From NCBI RefSeq assembly GCF_024679245.1, contig NC_090191.1, positions 5,844,267 through 5,908,266 of the forward strand: DNA of 64,000 bases, written 5' to 3'. Below are positions 1-15,000 of this stretch, piece after piece. Made by a program: the position numbers and the translations under genes. Source of the stretch: Pseudorasbora parva. Lineage: Eukaryota; Chordata; Actinopteri; Cypriniformes; Gobionidae. Positions within the stretch are counted from its first letter, which is position 1. The number at the start of each line of letters is the position of its first letter. The notes under the pieces were generated by a model. The model saw nothing but the letters and a program-made list of their open reading frames with translations. It did no database searches and was not told the DNA's origin.

Positions 1-3000
1 ATGCCCTGTACAGTAGAGGTGTTTTGATCCATAAAATGTATATTAAATGTGAAATATCATCTATGAACACTATGTCCAGGAGATTAGTTATTTGGCAGGC
101 ATTACGTAATTGGGAATCTGTACGTCTTTGTTTTTTCAACTCCCGTTCGACCCCAGAAGGCCCTAGGTCCACCAGGCATGCGCTCCTATCTACGTCTCAG
201 CGGCCCCTATCGGAATCCAGAGTTTCGAGAAGATCAGAGAAACTTCATTTTCCACCCAAAAAAATCTATAAGGCATACCCCTTTGTGTTTTTTGGAGGGA
301 CATTTTCAAGTTTCTCCAATCTTCTTGGAACTTTGGATTCCGATAGGGGGTGCTGCGAGGTAGAGAGGAGCGTTGGTTTGGGGGCCCTGGAGCCTTCCAT
401 AGCTGAACGGGAGCCCCAAAAATAGAAACGTCCATTTTCAAATTTATGCTGTGGCCACAAATAACGGGTCCCCGGGACTGCCTTTTCTATGCAAATTAAG
501 CACTCAAATCACCTGAAAGTTAGATGAGTGTGTTTGTTTGAGTGTGCCCTGTACAGTAGAGGTGTTTTGATCCATAAAATGAATATTATATGTAAAATAT
601 CATCTATGAACACTATGTCCAGGAGATCAGTTATTTGGCAGCCATTACGTAATTGGGAATCTGTACGTCTTTGTTTTTTCAACTCCCGTTCGACCACAGA
701 AGGCCCTAGGTCCCCCAGGCATGCGTTCCTATCTACGTCTCAGCGGCCCCTATTGGAATCCAGAGTTTCGAGAAGATCAGAGAAACTTCATTTTCCACCC
801 AAAAAAAATCTATAAGGCATACATACCCCTTTGTGTTTTTTGGAGGGACATTTTCAAGTTTCTCCAATCTTCTCGGAACTTTGGATTCCGATAGGGGGTG
901 CTGTGAGGTAGAGAGGAGCGTTGGTTTGGGGGCCCTGGAGCCTTCCATAGCTCAACGGGAGCCCCAAACATTAAAAAGGTCAATTTTCAAATTTATGCTG
1001 TGGCCCCAAATAACAGGTCCACGGGACTGCCTTTTCTATGCAAATTAAGCACTCAAATCACCTGAAAGTTAGATGAGTGTGTTTGTTTGAGTATGCCCTG
1101 TACAGTAGAGGTGTTTTGATCCATAAAATGTATATTAAATGTAAAATATCATCTATGAACACTATGTCCAGGAGATTAGTTATTTGGCAGCCATTACGTA
1201 ATTGGGAATCTGTACGTCTTTGTTTTTTCAACTCCCGTTCGAACCCAGAAGGCCCTAGGTCCACCAGGCATGTGCTCCTATCTACGTCTCAGCGGCCCCT
1301 ATCGGAATCCAGAGTTTCGAGAAGATCCGAGAAACTTCATTTTCCACCCAAAAAAATCTATAAGGCATACCCCTTTGTGTTTTTTGTAGGGACATTTTCA
1401 AGTTTCTCCAATCTTCTCAGAACTTTGGATTCCGATAGGGGGTGCTGTGAGGTAGAGAGGAGCGTTGGTTTGGGGGCCCTGGAGCCTTCCATAGCTGAAC
1501 GGGAGCCCCAAACATTAAAAAGGTCAATTTTCAAATTTATGCTGTGGCCCCAAATAACAGGTCCACAGGACTGCCTTTTCTATGCAAATTAAGCACTCAA
1601 ATCACCTGAAAGTTAGATGAGTGTGTTTGTTTGAGTGTGCCCTGTACAGTAGAGGTGTTTTGATCCATAAAATGTATATTAAATGTGAAATATCATCTAT
1701 GAACACTATGTCCAGGAGATTAGTTATTTGGCAGGCATTACGTAATTGGGAATCTGTACGTCTTTGTTTTTTCAACTCCCGTTCGACCCCAGAAGGCCCT
1801 AGGTCCACCAGGCATGCGCTCCTATCTACGTCTCAGCGGCCCCTATCGGAATCCAGAGTTTCGAGAAGATCAGAGAAACTTCATTTTCCACCCAAAAAAA
1901 TCTATAAGGCATACCCCTTTGTGTTTTTTGGAGGGACATTTTCAAGTTTCTCCAATCTTCTTGGAACTTTGGATTCCGATAGGGGGTGCTGCGAGGTAGA
2001 GAGGAGCGTTGATTTGGGGGCCCTGGAGCCTTCCATAGCTGAACGGGAGCCCCAAACATTAAAAAGGTCAATTTTCAAATTTATGCTGTGGCCCCAAATA
2101 ACAGGTCCACAGGACTGCCTTTTCTATGCAAATTAAGCACTCAAATCACCTGAAAGTTAGATGAGTGTGTTTGTTTGAGTGTGCCCTGTACAGTAGAGGT
2201 GTTTTGATCCATAAAATGTATATTATATGTAAAATATCATCTATGAACACTATGTCCAGGAGATTAGTTATTTGGCAGGCATTACGTAATTGGGAATCTG
2301 TACGTCTTTGTTTTTTCAACTCCCGTTCGACCCCAGAAGGCCCTAGGTCCCCCAGGCATGCGTTCCTATCTACGTCTCAGCGGCCCCTATCGGAATCCAG
2401 AGTTTCGAGAAGATCAGAGAAACTTCATTTTCCACCCAAAAAAAATCTATAAGGCATACCCCTTTGTGTTTTTTGGAGGGACATTTTCAAGTTTCTCCAA
2501 TCTTCTCGGAACTTTGGATTCCGATAGGGGGTGCTGTGAGGTAGAGAGGAGCGTTGGTTTGGGGGCCCTGGAGCCTTCCATAGCTCAACGGGAGCCCCAA
2601 ACATTAAAAAGGTCAATTTTCAAATTTATGCTGTGGCCCCAAATAACAGGTCCACGGGACTGCCTTTTCTATGCAAATTAAGCACTCAAATCACCTGAAA
2701 GTTAGATGAGTGTGTTTGTTTAAGTATGCCCTGTACAGTAGAGGTGTTTTGATCCATAAAATGTATATTAAATGTAAAATATCATCTATGAACACTATGT
2801 CCAGGAGATTAGTTATTTGGCAGCCATTACGTAATTGGGAATCTGTACGTCTTTGTTTTTTCAACTCCCGTTCGAACCCAGAAGGCCCTAGGTCCACCAG
2901 GCATGTGCTCCTATCTACGTCTCAGCGGCCCCTATCGGAATCCAGAGTTTCGAGAAGATCAGAGAAACTTCATTTTCCACCCCAAAAAATCTATAAGGCA

Positions 3001-6000
3001 TACGCCTTTGTGTTTTTTGGAGGGACATTTTCAAGTTTCTCCAATCTTCTCGGAACTTTGGATTCCGATAGGGGGTGCTGTGAGGTAGAGAGGAGCGTTG
3101 GTTTGGGGGCCCTGGAGCCTTCCATAGCTGAACGGGAGCCCCAAACATTAAAAAGGTCAATTTTCAAATTTATGCTGTGGCCCCAAATAACAGGTCCACG
3201 GGACTGCCTTTTCTATGCAAATTAAAAACTCAAATCACCTGAAAGTTAGATGAGTGTGTTTGTTTGAGTATGCCCTTTACAGTAGAGATGTTTTGATCCA
3301 TAAAATGTATATTAAATGTGAAATATCATCTATGAACACTATGTCCAGGAGATTAGTTATTTGGCAGCCATAACGTAATTGGGAATCTGTACGTCTTTGT
3401 TTTTTCAACTCCCGTTCGACCCCAGAAGGCCCTAGGTCCCCCAGGCATGCGTTCCTATCTACGTCTCAGCGGCCCCTATCGGAATCCAGAGTTTCGAGAA
3501 GATCAGAGAAACTTCATTTTCCACCCAAAAAAATCTATAAGGCATACCCCTTTGTGTTTTTTGGAGGGACATTTTCAAGTTTCTCCAATCTTCTCGGAAC
3601 TTTGGATTCCGATAGGGGGTGCTGTGAGGTAGAGAGGAGCGTTGGTTTGGGGGCCCTGGAGCCTTCCATAGCTGAACGGGAGCCCCAAACATTAAAAAGG
3701 TCAATTTTCAAATTTATGCTGTGGCTCCAAATAACAGGTCCACGGGACTGCCTTTTCTATGCAAATTAAGCACTCAAATCACCTGAAAGTTAGATGAGTG
3801 TGTTTGTTTGAGTGTGCCCTGTACAGTAGAGGTGTTTTGATCCATAAAATGTGTATTAAATGTGAAATATCATCTATGAACACTATGTCCAGGAGATTAG
3901 TTATTTGGCAGCCATTACGTAATTGGGAATCTGTACGTCTTTGTTTTTTCAACTCCCGTTCGACCCCAGAAGGCCCTAGGTCCCCCAGGCATGCGTTCCT
4001 ATCTACGTCTCAGCGGCCCCTATCGGAATCCAGAGTTTCGAGAAGATCCGAGAAACTTCATTTTCCACCCAAAAAAATCTATAAGGCATACCCCTTTGTG
4101 TTTTTTGTAGGGACATTTTCAAGTTTCTCCAATCTTCTCAGAACTTTGGATTCCGATAGGGGGTGCTGTGAGGTAGAGAGGAGCATTGGTTTGGGGGCCC
4201 TGGAGCCTTCCATAGCTGAACGGGAGCCCCAAACATTAAAAAGGTCAATTTTCAAATTTATGCTGTGGCTTGAAATAATAGGTCCACGGGACTGCCTTTT
4301 CTATGCAAATTAAGCACTCAAATCACCTGAAAGTTAGATGAGTGTGTTTGTTTGAGTGTGCCCTGTACAGTAGAGGTGTTTTGATCCATAAAATGTGTAT
4401 TAAATGTGAAATATCATCTATGAACACTATGTCCAGGAGATTAGTTATTTGGCAGCCATTACGTAATTGGAAATCTGTACGTCTTTGTTTTTTCAACTCC
4501 CGTTCGACCCCAGAAGGCCCTAGGTCCCCCAGGCATGCGTTCCTATCTACGTCTCAGCGGCCCCTATCGGAATCCAGAGTTTCGAGAAGATCAGAGAAAC
4601 TTCATTTTCCACCCAAAAAAATCTATAAGGCATACCCCCTTTGTGTTTTTTGTAGGGACATTTTCAAGTTTCTCCAATCTTCTCAGAACTTTGGATTCCG
4701 ATAGGGGGTGCTGTGAGGTAGAGAGGAGCGTTGGTTTGGGGGCCCTGGAGCCTTCCATAGCTGAACGGGAGCCCCAAACATTAAAAAGGTCAATTTTCAA
4801 ATTTATGCTGTGGCCCCAAATAACAGGTCCACAGGACTGCCTTTTCTATGCAAATTAAGCACTCAAATCACCTGAAAGTTAGATGAGTGTGTTTGTTTGA
4901 GTGTGCCCTGTACAGTAGAGGTGTTTTGATCCATAAAATGTATATTATATGTAAAATATCATCTATGAACACTATGTCCAGGAGATTAGTTATTTGGCAG
5001 CCATTACGTAATTGGGAATCTGTACGTCTTTGTTTTTTCAACTCCCGTTCGACCACAGAAGGCCCTAGGTCCCCCAGGCATGCGTTCCTATCTACGTCTC
5101 AGCGGCCCCTATCGGAATCCAGAGTTTCGAGAAGATCCGAGAAACTTCATTTTCCACCCAAAAAAATCTATAAGGCATACCCCTTTGTGTTTTTTGGAGG
5201 GACATTTTCAAGTTTCTCCAATCTTCTTGGAACTTTGGATTCCGATAGGGGGTGCTGCGAGGTAGAGAGGAGCGTTGATTTGGGGGCCCTGGAGCCTTCC
5301 ATAGCTGAACGGGAGCCCCAAACATTAAAAAGGTCAATTTTCAAATTTATGCTGTGGCCCCAAATAACAGGTCCACAGGACTGCCTTTTCTATGCAAATT
5401 AAGCACTCAAATCACCTGAAAGTTAGATGAGTGTGTTTGTTTGAGTGTGCCCTGTACAGTAGAGGTGTTTTGATCCATAAAATGTATATTATATGTAAAA
5501 TATCATCTATGAACACTATGTCCAGGAGATTAGTTATTTGGCAGGCATTACGTAATTGGGAATCTGTACGTCTTTGTTTTTTCAACTCCCGTTCGACCCC
5601 AGAAGGCCCTAGGTCCACCAGGCATGCGCTCCTATCTACGTCTCAGCGGCCCCTATCGGAATCCAGAGTTTCGAGAAGATCAGAGAAACTTCATTTTCCA
5701 CCCAAAAAAATCTATAAGGCATACCCCTTTGTGTTTTTTGGAGGGACATTTTCAAGTTTCTCCAATCTTCTCGGAACTTTGGATTCCGATAGGGAGTGGT
5801 GTGAGGTAGAGAGGAGCGTTGGTTTGGGGGCCCTGGAGCCTTCCATAGCTGAACGGGAGCCCCAAACATTAAAAAGGTCAATTTTCAAATTTATGCTGTG
5901 GCCCCAAATAACAGGTCCACGGGACTGCCTTTTCTATGCAAATTAAGCACTCAAATCACCTGAAAGTTAGATGAGTGTGTTTGTTTGAGTATGCCCTGTA

Positions 6001-9000
6001 CAGTAGAGGTGTTTTGATCCATAAAATGTATATTATATGTAAAATATCATCTATGAACACTATGTCCAGGAGATTAGTTATTTGGCAGCCATTACGTAAT
6101 TGGGAATCTGTACGTCTTTGTTTTTTCAACTCCCGTTCGACCCCAGAAGGCCCTAGGTCCCCCAGGCATGCGTTCCTATCTACGTCTCAGCGGCCCCTAT
6201 TGGAATCCAGAGTTTCGAGAAGATCAGAGAAACTTCATTTTCCACCCAAAAAAAATCTATAAGGCATACCCCTTTGTGTTTTTTGGAGGGACATTTTCAA
6301 GTTTCTCCAATCTTCTCGGAACTTTGGATTCCGATAGGGGGTGCTGTGAGGTAGAGAGGAGCGTTGGTTTGGGGGCCCTGGAGCCTTCCATAGCTCAACG
6401 GGAGCCCCAAACATTAAAAAGGTCAATTTTCAAATTTATGCTGTGGCCCCAAATAACAGGTCCACGGGACTGCCTTTTCTATGCAAATTAAGCACTCAAA
6501 TCACCTGAAAGTTAGATGAGTGTGTTTGTTTGAGTATGCCCTGTACAGTAGAAGTGTTTTGATCCATAAAATGTATATTAAATGTAAAATATCATCTATG
6601 AACACTATGTCCAGGAGATTAGTTATTTGGCAGCCATTACGTAATTGGGAATCTGTACGTCTTTGTTTTTTCAACTCCCGTTCGACCACAGAAGGCCCTA
6701 GGTCCCCCAGGCATGCGTTCCTATCTACGTCTCAGCGGCCCCTATTGGAATCCAGAGTTTCGAGAAGATCAGAGAAACTTCATTTTCCACCCAAAAAAAA
6801 TCTATAAGGCATACATACCCCTTTGTGTTTTTTGGAGGGACATTTTCAAGTTTCTCCAATCTTCTCGGAACTTTGGATTCCGATAGGGGGTGCTGTGAGG
6901 TAGAGAGGAGCGTTGGTTTGGGGGCCCTGGAGCCTTCCATAGCTCAACGGGAGCCCCAAACATTAAAAAGGTCAATTTTCAAATTTATGCTGTGGCCCCA
7001 AATAACAGGTCCACGGGACTGCCTTTTCTATGCAAATTAAGCACTCAAATCACCTGAAAGTTAGATGAGTGTGTTTGTTTGAGTATGCCCTGTACAGTAG
7101 AGGTGTTTTGATCCATAAAATGTATATTAAATGTAAAATATCATCTATGAACACTATGTCCAGGAGATTAGTTATTTGGCAGCCATTACGTAATTGGGAA
7201 TCTGTACGTCTTTGTTTTTTCAACTCCCGTTCGAACCCAGAAGGCCCTAGGTCCACCAGGCATGTGCTCCTATCTACGTCTCAGCGGCCCCTATCGGAAT
7301 CCAGAGTTTCGAGAAGATCCGAGAAACTTCATTTTCCACCCAAAAAAATCTATAAGGCATACCCCTTTGTGTTTTTTGTAGGGACATTTTCAAGTTTCTC
7401 CAATCTTCTCAGAACTTTGGATTCCGATAGGGGGTGCTGTGAGGTAGAGAGGAGCGTTGGTTTGGGGGCCCTGGAGCCTTCCATAGCTGAACGGGAGCCC
7501 CAAACATTAAAAAGGTCAATTTTCAAATTTATGCTGTGGCCCCAAATAACAGGTCCACAGGACTGCCTTTTCTATGCAAATTAAGCACTCAAATCACCTG
7601 AAAGTTAGATGAGTGTGTTTGTTTGAGTGTGCCCTGTACAGTAGAGGTGTTTTGATCCATAAAATGTATATTAAATGTGAAATATCATCTATGAACACTA
7701 TGTCCAGGAGATTAGTTATTTGGCAGGCATTACGTAATTGGGAATCTGTACGTCTTTGTTTTTTCAACTCCCGTTCGACCCCAGAAGGCCCTAGGTCCAC
7801 CAGGCATGCGCTCCTATCTACGTCTCAGCGGCCCCTATCGGAATCCAGAGTTTCGAGAAGATCAGAGAAACTTCATTTTCCACCCAAAAAAATCTATAAG
7901 GCATACCCCTTTGTGTTTTTTGGAGGGACATTTTCAAGTTTCTCCAATCTTCTTGGAACTTTGGATTCCGATAGGGGGTGCTGCGAGGTAGAGAGGAGCG
8001 TTGATTTGGGGGCCCTGGAGCCTTCCATAGCTGAACGGGAGCCCCAAACATTAAAAAGGTCAATTTTCAAATTTATGCTGTGGCCCCAAATAACAGGTCC
8101 ACAGGACTGCCTTTTCTATGCAAATTAAGCACTCAAATCACCTGAAAGTTAGATGAGTGTGTTTGTTTGAGTGTGCCCTGTACAGTAGAGGTGTTTTGAT
8201 CCATAAAATGTATATTATATGTAAAATATCATCTATGAACACTATGTCCAGGAGATTAGTTATTTGGCAGGCATTACGTAATTGGGAATCTGTACGTCTT
8301 TGTTTTTTCAACTCCCGTTCGACCCCAGAAGGCCCTAGGTCCACCAGGCATGCGCTCCTATCTACGTCTCAGCGGCCCCTATCGGAATCCAGAGTTTCGA
8401 GAAGATCAGAGAAACTTCATTTTCCACCCAAAAAAATCTATAAGGCATACCCCTTTGTGTTTTTTGGAGGGACATTTTCAAGTTTCTCCAATCTTCTCGG
8501 AACTTTGGATTCCGATAGGGAGTGGTGTGAGGTAGAGAGGAGCGTTGGTTTGGGGGCCCTGGAGCCTTCCATAGCTGAACGGGAGCCCCAAACATTAAAA
8601 AGGTCAATTTTCAAATTTATGCTGTGGCCCCAAATAACAGGTCCACGGGACTGCCTTTTCTATGCAAATTAAGCACTCAAATCACCTGAAAGTTAGATGA
8701 GTGTGTTTGTTTGAGTATGCCCTGTACAGTAGAGGTGTTTTGATCCATAAAATGTATATTATATGTAAAATATCATCTATGAACACTATGTCCAGGAGAT
8801 TAGTTATTTGGCAGCCATTACGTAATTGGGAATCTGTACGTCTTTGTTTTTTCAACTCCCGTTCGACCCCAGAAGGCCCTAGGTCCCCCAGGCATGCGTT
8901 CCTATCTACGTCTCAGCGGCCCCTATTGGAATCCAGAGTTTCGAGAAGATCAGAGAAACTTCATTTTCCACCCAAAAAAAATCTATAAGGCATACCCCTT

Positions 9001-12000
9001 TGTGTTTTTTGGAGGGACATTTTCAAGTTTCTCCAATCTTCTCGGAACTTTGGATTCCGATAGGGGGTGCTGTGAGGTAGAGAGGAGCGTTGGTTTGGGG
9101 GCCCTGGAGCCTTCCATAGCTCAACGGGAGCCCCAAACATTAAAAAGGTCAATTTTCAAATTTATGCTGTGGCCCCAAATAACAGGTCCACGGGACTGCC
9201 TTTTCTATGCAAATTAAGCACTCAAATCACCTGAAAGTTAGATGAGTGTGTTTGTTTGAGTATGCCCTGTACAGTAGAGGTGTTTTGATCCATAAAATGT
9301 ATATTAAATGTAAAATATCATCTATGAACACTATGTCCAGGAGATTAGTTATTTGGCAGCCATTACGTAATTGGGAATCTGTACGTCTTTGTTTTTTCAA
9401 CTCCCGTTCGAACCCAGAAGGCCCTAGGTCCACCAGGCATGTGCTCCTATCTACGTCTCAGCGGCCCCTATCGGAATCCAGAGTTTCGAGAAGATCAGAG
9501 AAACTTCATTTTCCACCCCAAAAAATCTATAAGGCATACCCCTTTGTGTTTTTTGGAGGGACATTTTCAAGTTTCTCCAATCTTCTCAGAACTTTGGATT
9601 CCGATAGGGGGTGCTGTGAGGTAGAGAGGAGTGTTGGTTTGGGGGCCCTGGAGCCTTCCATAGCTGAACGGGAGCCCCAAACATTAAAAAGGTCAATTTT
9701 CAAATTTATGCTGTGGCCCCAAATAACAGGTCCACAGGACTGCCTTTTCTATGCAAATTAAGCACTCAAATCACCTGAAAGTTAGATGAGTGTGTTTGTT
9801 TGAGTGTGCCCTGTACAGTAGAGGTGTTTTGATCCATAAAATGTATATTATATGTAAAATATCATCTATGAACACTATGTCCAGGAGATTAGTTATTTGG
9901 CAGGCATTACGTAATTGGGAATCTGTACGTCTTTGTTTTTTCAACTCCCGTTCGACCCCAGAAGGCCCTAGGTCCACCAGGCATGCGCTCCTATCTACGT
10001 CTCAGCGGCCCCTATCGGAATCCAGAGTTTCGAGAAGATCAGAGAAACTTCATTTTCCACCCAAAAAAATCTATAAGGCATACCCCTTTGTGTTTTTTGG
10101 AGGGACATTTTCAAGTTTCTCCAATCTTCTCGGAACTTTGGATTCCGATAGGGAGTGCTGTGAGGTAGAGAGGAGCGTTGGTTTGGGGGCCCTGGAGCCT
10201 TCCATAGCTGAACGGGAGCCCCAAACATTAAAAAGGTCAATTTTCAAATTTATGCTGTGGCCCCAAATAACAGGTCCACGGGACTGCCTTTTCTATGCAA
10301 ATTAAGCACTCAAATCACCTGAAAGTTAGATGAGTGTGTTTGTTTGAGTATGCCCTGTACAGTAGAGGTGTTTTGATCCATAAAATGTATATTATATGTA
10401 AAATATCATCTATGAACACTATGTCCAGGAGATTAGTTATTTGGCAGCCATTACGTAATTGGGAATCTGTACGTCTTTGTTTTTTCAACTCCCGTTCGAC
10501 CACAGAAGGCCCTAGGTCCCCCAGGCATGCGTTCCTATCTACGTCTCAGCGGCCCCTATTGGAATCCAGAGTTTCGAGAAGATCAGAGAAACTTCATTTT
10601 CCACCCAAAAAAAAATCTATAATGCATACCCCTTTGTGTTTTTTGGAGGGACATTTTCAAGTTTCTCCAATCTTCTCGGAACTTTGGATTCCGATAGGGG
10701 GTGCTGTGAGGTAGAGAGGAGCGTTGGTTTGGGGGCCCTGGAGCCTTCCATAGCTGAACGGGAGCCCCAAACATTAAAAAGGTCAATTTTCAAATTTATG
10801 CTGTGGCTTGAAATAATAGGTCCACGGGACTGCCTTTTCTATGCAAATTAAGCACTCAAATCACCTGAAAGTTAGATGAGTGTGTTTGTTTGAGTGTGCC
10901 CTGTACAGTAGAGGTGTTTTGATCCATAAAATGTGTATTAAATGTGAAATATCATCTATGAACACTATGTCCAGGAGATTAGTTATTTGGCAGCCATTAC
11001 GTAATTGGGAATCTGTACGTCTTTGTTTTTTCAACTCCCGTTCGACCCCAGAAGGCCCTAGGTCCCCCAGGCATGCGTTCCTATCTACGTCTCAGCGGCC
11101 CCTATCGGAATCCAGAGTTTCGAGAAGATCAGAGAAACTTCATTTTCCACCCAAAAAAATCTATAAGGCATACCCCCTTTGTGTTTTTTGTAGGGACATT
11201 TTCAAGTTTCTCCAATCTTCTCAGAACTTTGGATTCCGATAGGGGGTGCTGTGAGGTAGAGAGGAGCGTTGGTTTGGGGGCCCTGGAGCCTTCCATAGCT
11301 GAACGGGAGCCCCAAACATTAAAAAGGTCAATTTTCAAATTTATGCTGTGGCCCCAAATAACAGGTCCACAGGACTGCCTTTTCTATGCAAATTAAGCAC
11401 TCAAATCACCTGAAAGTTAGATGAGTGTGTTTGTTTGAGTGTGCCCTGTACAGTAGAGGTGTTTTGATCCATAAAATGTATATTATATGTAAAATATCAT
11501 CTATGAACACTATGTCCAGGAGATTAGTTATTTGGCAGGCATTACGTAATTGGGAATCTGTACGTCTTTGTTTTTTCAACTCCCGTTCGACCCCAGAAGG
11601 CCCTAGGTCCACCAGGCATGCGCTCCTATCTACGTCTCAGCGGCCCCTATCGGAATCCAGAGTTTCGAGAAGATCAGAGAAACTTCATTTTCCACCCAAA
11701 AAAATCTATAAGGCATACCCCTTTGTGTTTTTTGGAGGGACATTTTCAAGTTTCTCCAATCTTCTCGGAACTTTGGATTCCGATAGGGAGTGCTGTGAGG
11801 TAGAGAGGAGCGTTGGTTTGGGGGCCCTGGAGCCTTCCATAGCTGAACGGGAGCCCCAAACATTAAAAAGGTCAATTTTCAAATTTATGCTGTGGCCCCA
11901 AATAACAGGTCCACGGGACTGCCTTTTCTATGCAAATTAAGCACTCAAATCACCTGAAAGTTAGATGAGTGTGTTTGTTTGAGTATGCCCTGTACAGTAG

Positions 12001-15000
12001 AGGTGTTTTGATCCATAAAATGTATATTATATGTAAAATATCATCTATGAACACTATGTCCAGGAGATTAGTTATTTGGCAGCCATTACGTAATTGGGAA
12101 TCTGTACGTCTTTGTTTTTTCAACTCCCGTTCGACCACAGAAGGCCCTAGGTCCCCCAGGCATGCGTTCCTATCTACGTCTCAGCGGCCCCTATTGGAAT
12201 CCAGAGTTTCGAGAAGATCAGAGAAACTTCATTTTCCACCCAAAAAAAATCTATAATGCATACCCCTTTGTGTTTTTTGGAGGGACATTTTCAAGTTTCT
12301 CCAATCTTCTCGGAACTTTGGATTCCGATAGGGGGTGCTGTGAGGTAGAGAGGAGCGTTGGTTTGGGGGCCCTGGAGCCTTCCATAGCTCAACGGGAGCC
12401 CCAAACATTAAAAAGGTCAATTTTCAAATTTATGCTGTGGCCCCAAATAACAGGTCCACGGGACTGCCTTTTCTATGCAAATTAAGCACTCAAATCACCT
12501 GAAAGTTAGATGAGTGTGTTTGTTTGAGTATGCCCTGTACAGTAGAGGTGTTTTGATCCATAAAATGTATATTAAATGTAAAATATCATCTATGAACACT
12601 ATGTCCAGGAGATTAGTTATTTGGCAGCCATTACGTAATTGGGAATCTGTACGTCTTTGTTTTTTCAACTCCCGTTCGAACCCAGAAGGCCCTAGGTCCA
12701 CCAGGCATGTGCTCCTATCTACGTCTCAGCGGCCCCTATCGGAATCCAGAGTTTCGAGAAGATCAGAGAAACTTCATTTTCCACCCCAAAAAATCTATAA
12801 GGCATACCCCTTTGTGTTTTTTGGAGGGACATTTTCAAGTTTCTCCAATCTTCTCGGAACTTTGGATTCCGATAGGGGGTGCTGTGAGGTAGAGAGGAGC
12901 GTTGGTTTGGGGGCCCTGGAGCCTTCCATAGCTGAACGGGAGCCCCAAACATTAAAAAGGTCAATTTTCAAATTTATGCTGTGGCCCCAAATAACAGGTC
13001 CACGGGACTGCCTTTTCTATGCAAATTAAAAACTCAAATCACCTGAAAGTTAGATGAGTGTGTTTGTTTGAGTATGCCCTTTACAGTAGAGGTGTTTTGA
13101 TCCATAAAATGTATATTAAATGTGAAATATCATCTATGAACACTATGTCCAGGAGATTAGTTATTTGGCAGCCATTACGTAATTGGGAATCTGTACGTCT
13201 TTGTTTTTTCAACTCCCGTTCGAACCCAGAAGGCCCTAGGTCCACCAGGCATGTGCTCCTATCTACGTCTCAGCGGCCCCTATCGGAATCCAGAGTTTCG
13301 AGAAGATCCGAGAAACTTCATTTTCCACCCAAAAAAATCTATAAGGCATACCCCTTTGTGTTTTTTGGAGGGACATTTTCAAGTTTCTCCAATCTTCTCG
13401 GAACTTTGGATTCCGATAGGGGGTGCTGTGAGGTAGAGAGGAGCGTTGGTTTGGGGGCCCTGGAGCCTTCCATAGCTGAACGGGAGCCCCAAACATTAAA
13501 AAGGTCAATTTTCAAATTTATGCTGTGGCTCCAAATAACAGGTCCACAGGACTGCCTTTTCTATGCAAATTAAGCACTCAAATCACCTGAAAGTTAGATG
13601 AGTGTGTTTGTTTGAGTGTGCCCTGTACAGTAGAGGTGTTTTGATCCATAAAATGTGTATTAAATGTGAAATATCATCTATGAACACTATGTCCAGGAGA
13701 TTAGTTATTTGGCAGGCATTACGTAATTGGGAATCTGTACGTCTTTGTTTTTTCAACTCCCATTCGACCCCAGAAGGCCCTAGGTCCCCCAGGCATGCGT
13801 TCCTATCTACGTCTCAGCGGCCCCTATCGGAATCCAGAGTTTCGAGAAGATCCGAGAAACTTCATTTTCCACCCAAAAAAATCTATAAGGCATACCCCTT
13901 TGTGTTTTTTGGAGGGACATTTTCAAGTTTCTCCAATCTTCTTGGAACTTTGGATTCCGATAGGGGGTGCTGCGAGGTAGAGAGGAGCGTTGGTTTGGGG
14001 GCCCTGGAGCCTTCCATAGCTGAACGGGAGCCCCAAAAATAGAAACGTCCATTTTCAAATTTATGCTGTGGCCACAAATAACGGGTCCCCGGGACTGCCT
14101 TTTCTATGCAAATTAAGCACTCAAATCACCTGAAAGTTAGATGAGTGTGTTTGTTTGAGTGTGCCCTGTACAGTAGAGGTGTTTGATCCATAAAATGTAT
14201 ATTATATGTAAAATATCATCTATGAACACTATGTCCAGGAGATTAGTTATTTGGCAGCCATTACGTAATTGGGAATCTGTACGTCTTTGTTTTTTCAACT
14301 CCCGTTCGAACCCAGAAGGCCCTAGGTCCACCAGGCATGTGCTCCTATCTACGTCTCAGCGGCCCCTATCGGAATCCAGAGTTTCGAGAAGATCAGAGAA
14401 ACTTCATTTTCCACCCCAAAAAATCTATAAGGCATACCCCTTTGTGTTTTTTGGAGGGACATTTTCAAGTTTCTCCAATCTTCTCGGAACTTTGGATTCC
14501 GATAGGGGGTGCTGTGAGGTAGAGAGGAGCGTTGGTTTGGGGGCCCTGGAGCCTTCCATAGCTGAACGGGAGCCCCAAACATTAAAAAGGTCAATTTTCA
14601 AATTTATGCTGTGGCCCCAAATAACAGGTCCACGGGACTGCCTTTTCTATGCAAATTAAAAACTCAAATCACCTGAAAGTTAGATGAGTGTGTTTGTTTG
14701 AGTATGCCCTTTACAGTAGAGGTGTTTTGATCCATAAAATGTATATTAAATGTGAAATATCATCTATGAACACTATGTCCAGGAGATTAGTTATTTGGCA
14801 GCCATAACGTAATTGGGAATCTGTACGTCTTTGTTTTTTCAACTCCCGTTCGACCCCAGAAGGCCCTAGGTCCCCCAGGCATGCGTTCCTATCTACGTCT
14901 CAGCGGCCCCTATCGGAATCCAGAGTTTCGAGAAGATCAGAGAAACTTCATTTTCCACCCAAAAAAATCTATAAGGCATACCCCTTTGTGTTTTTTGGAG

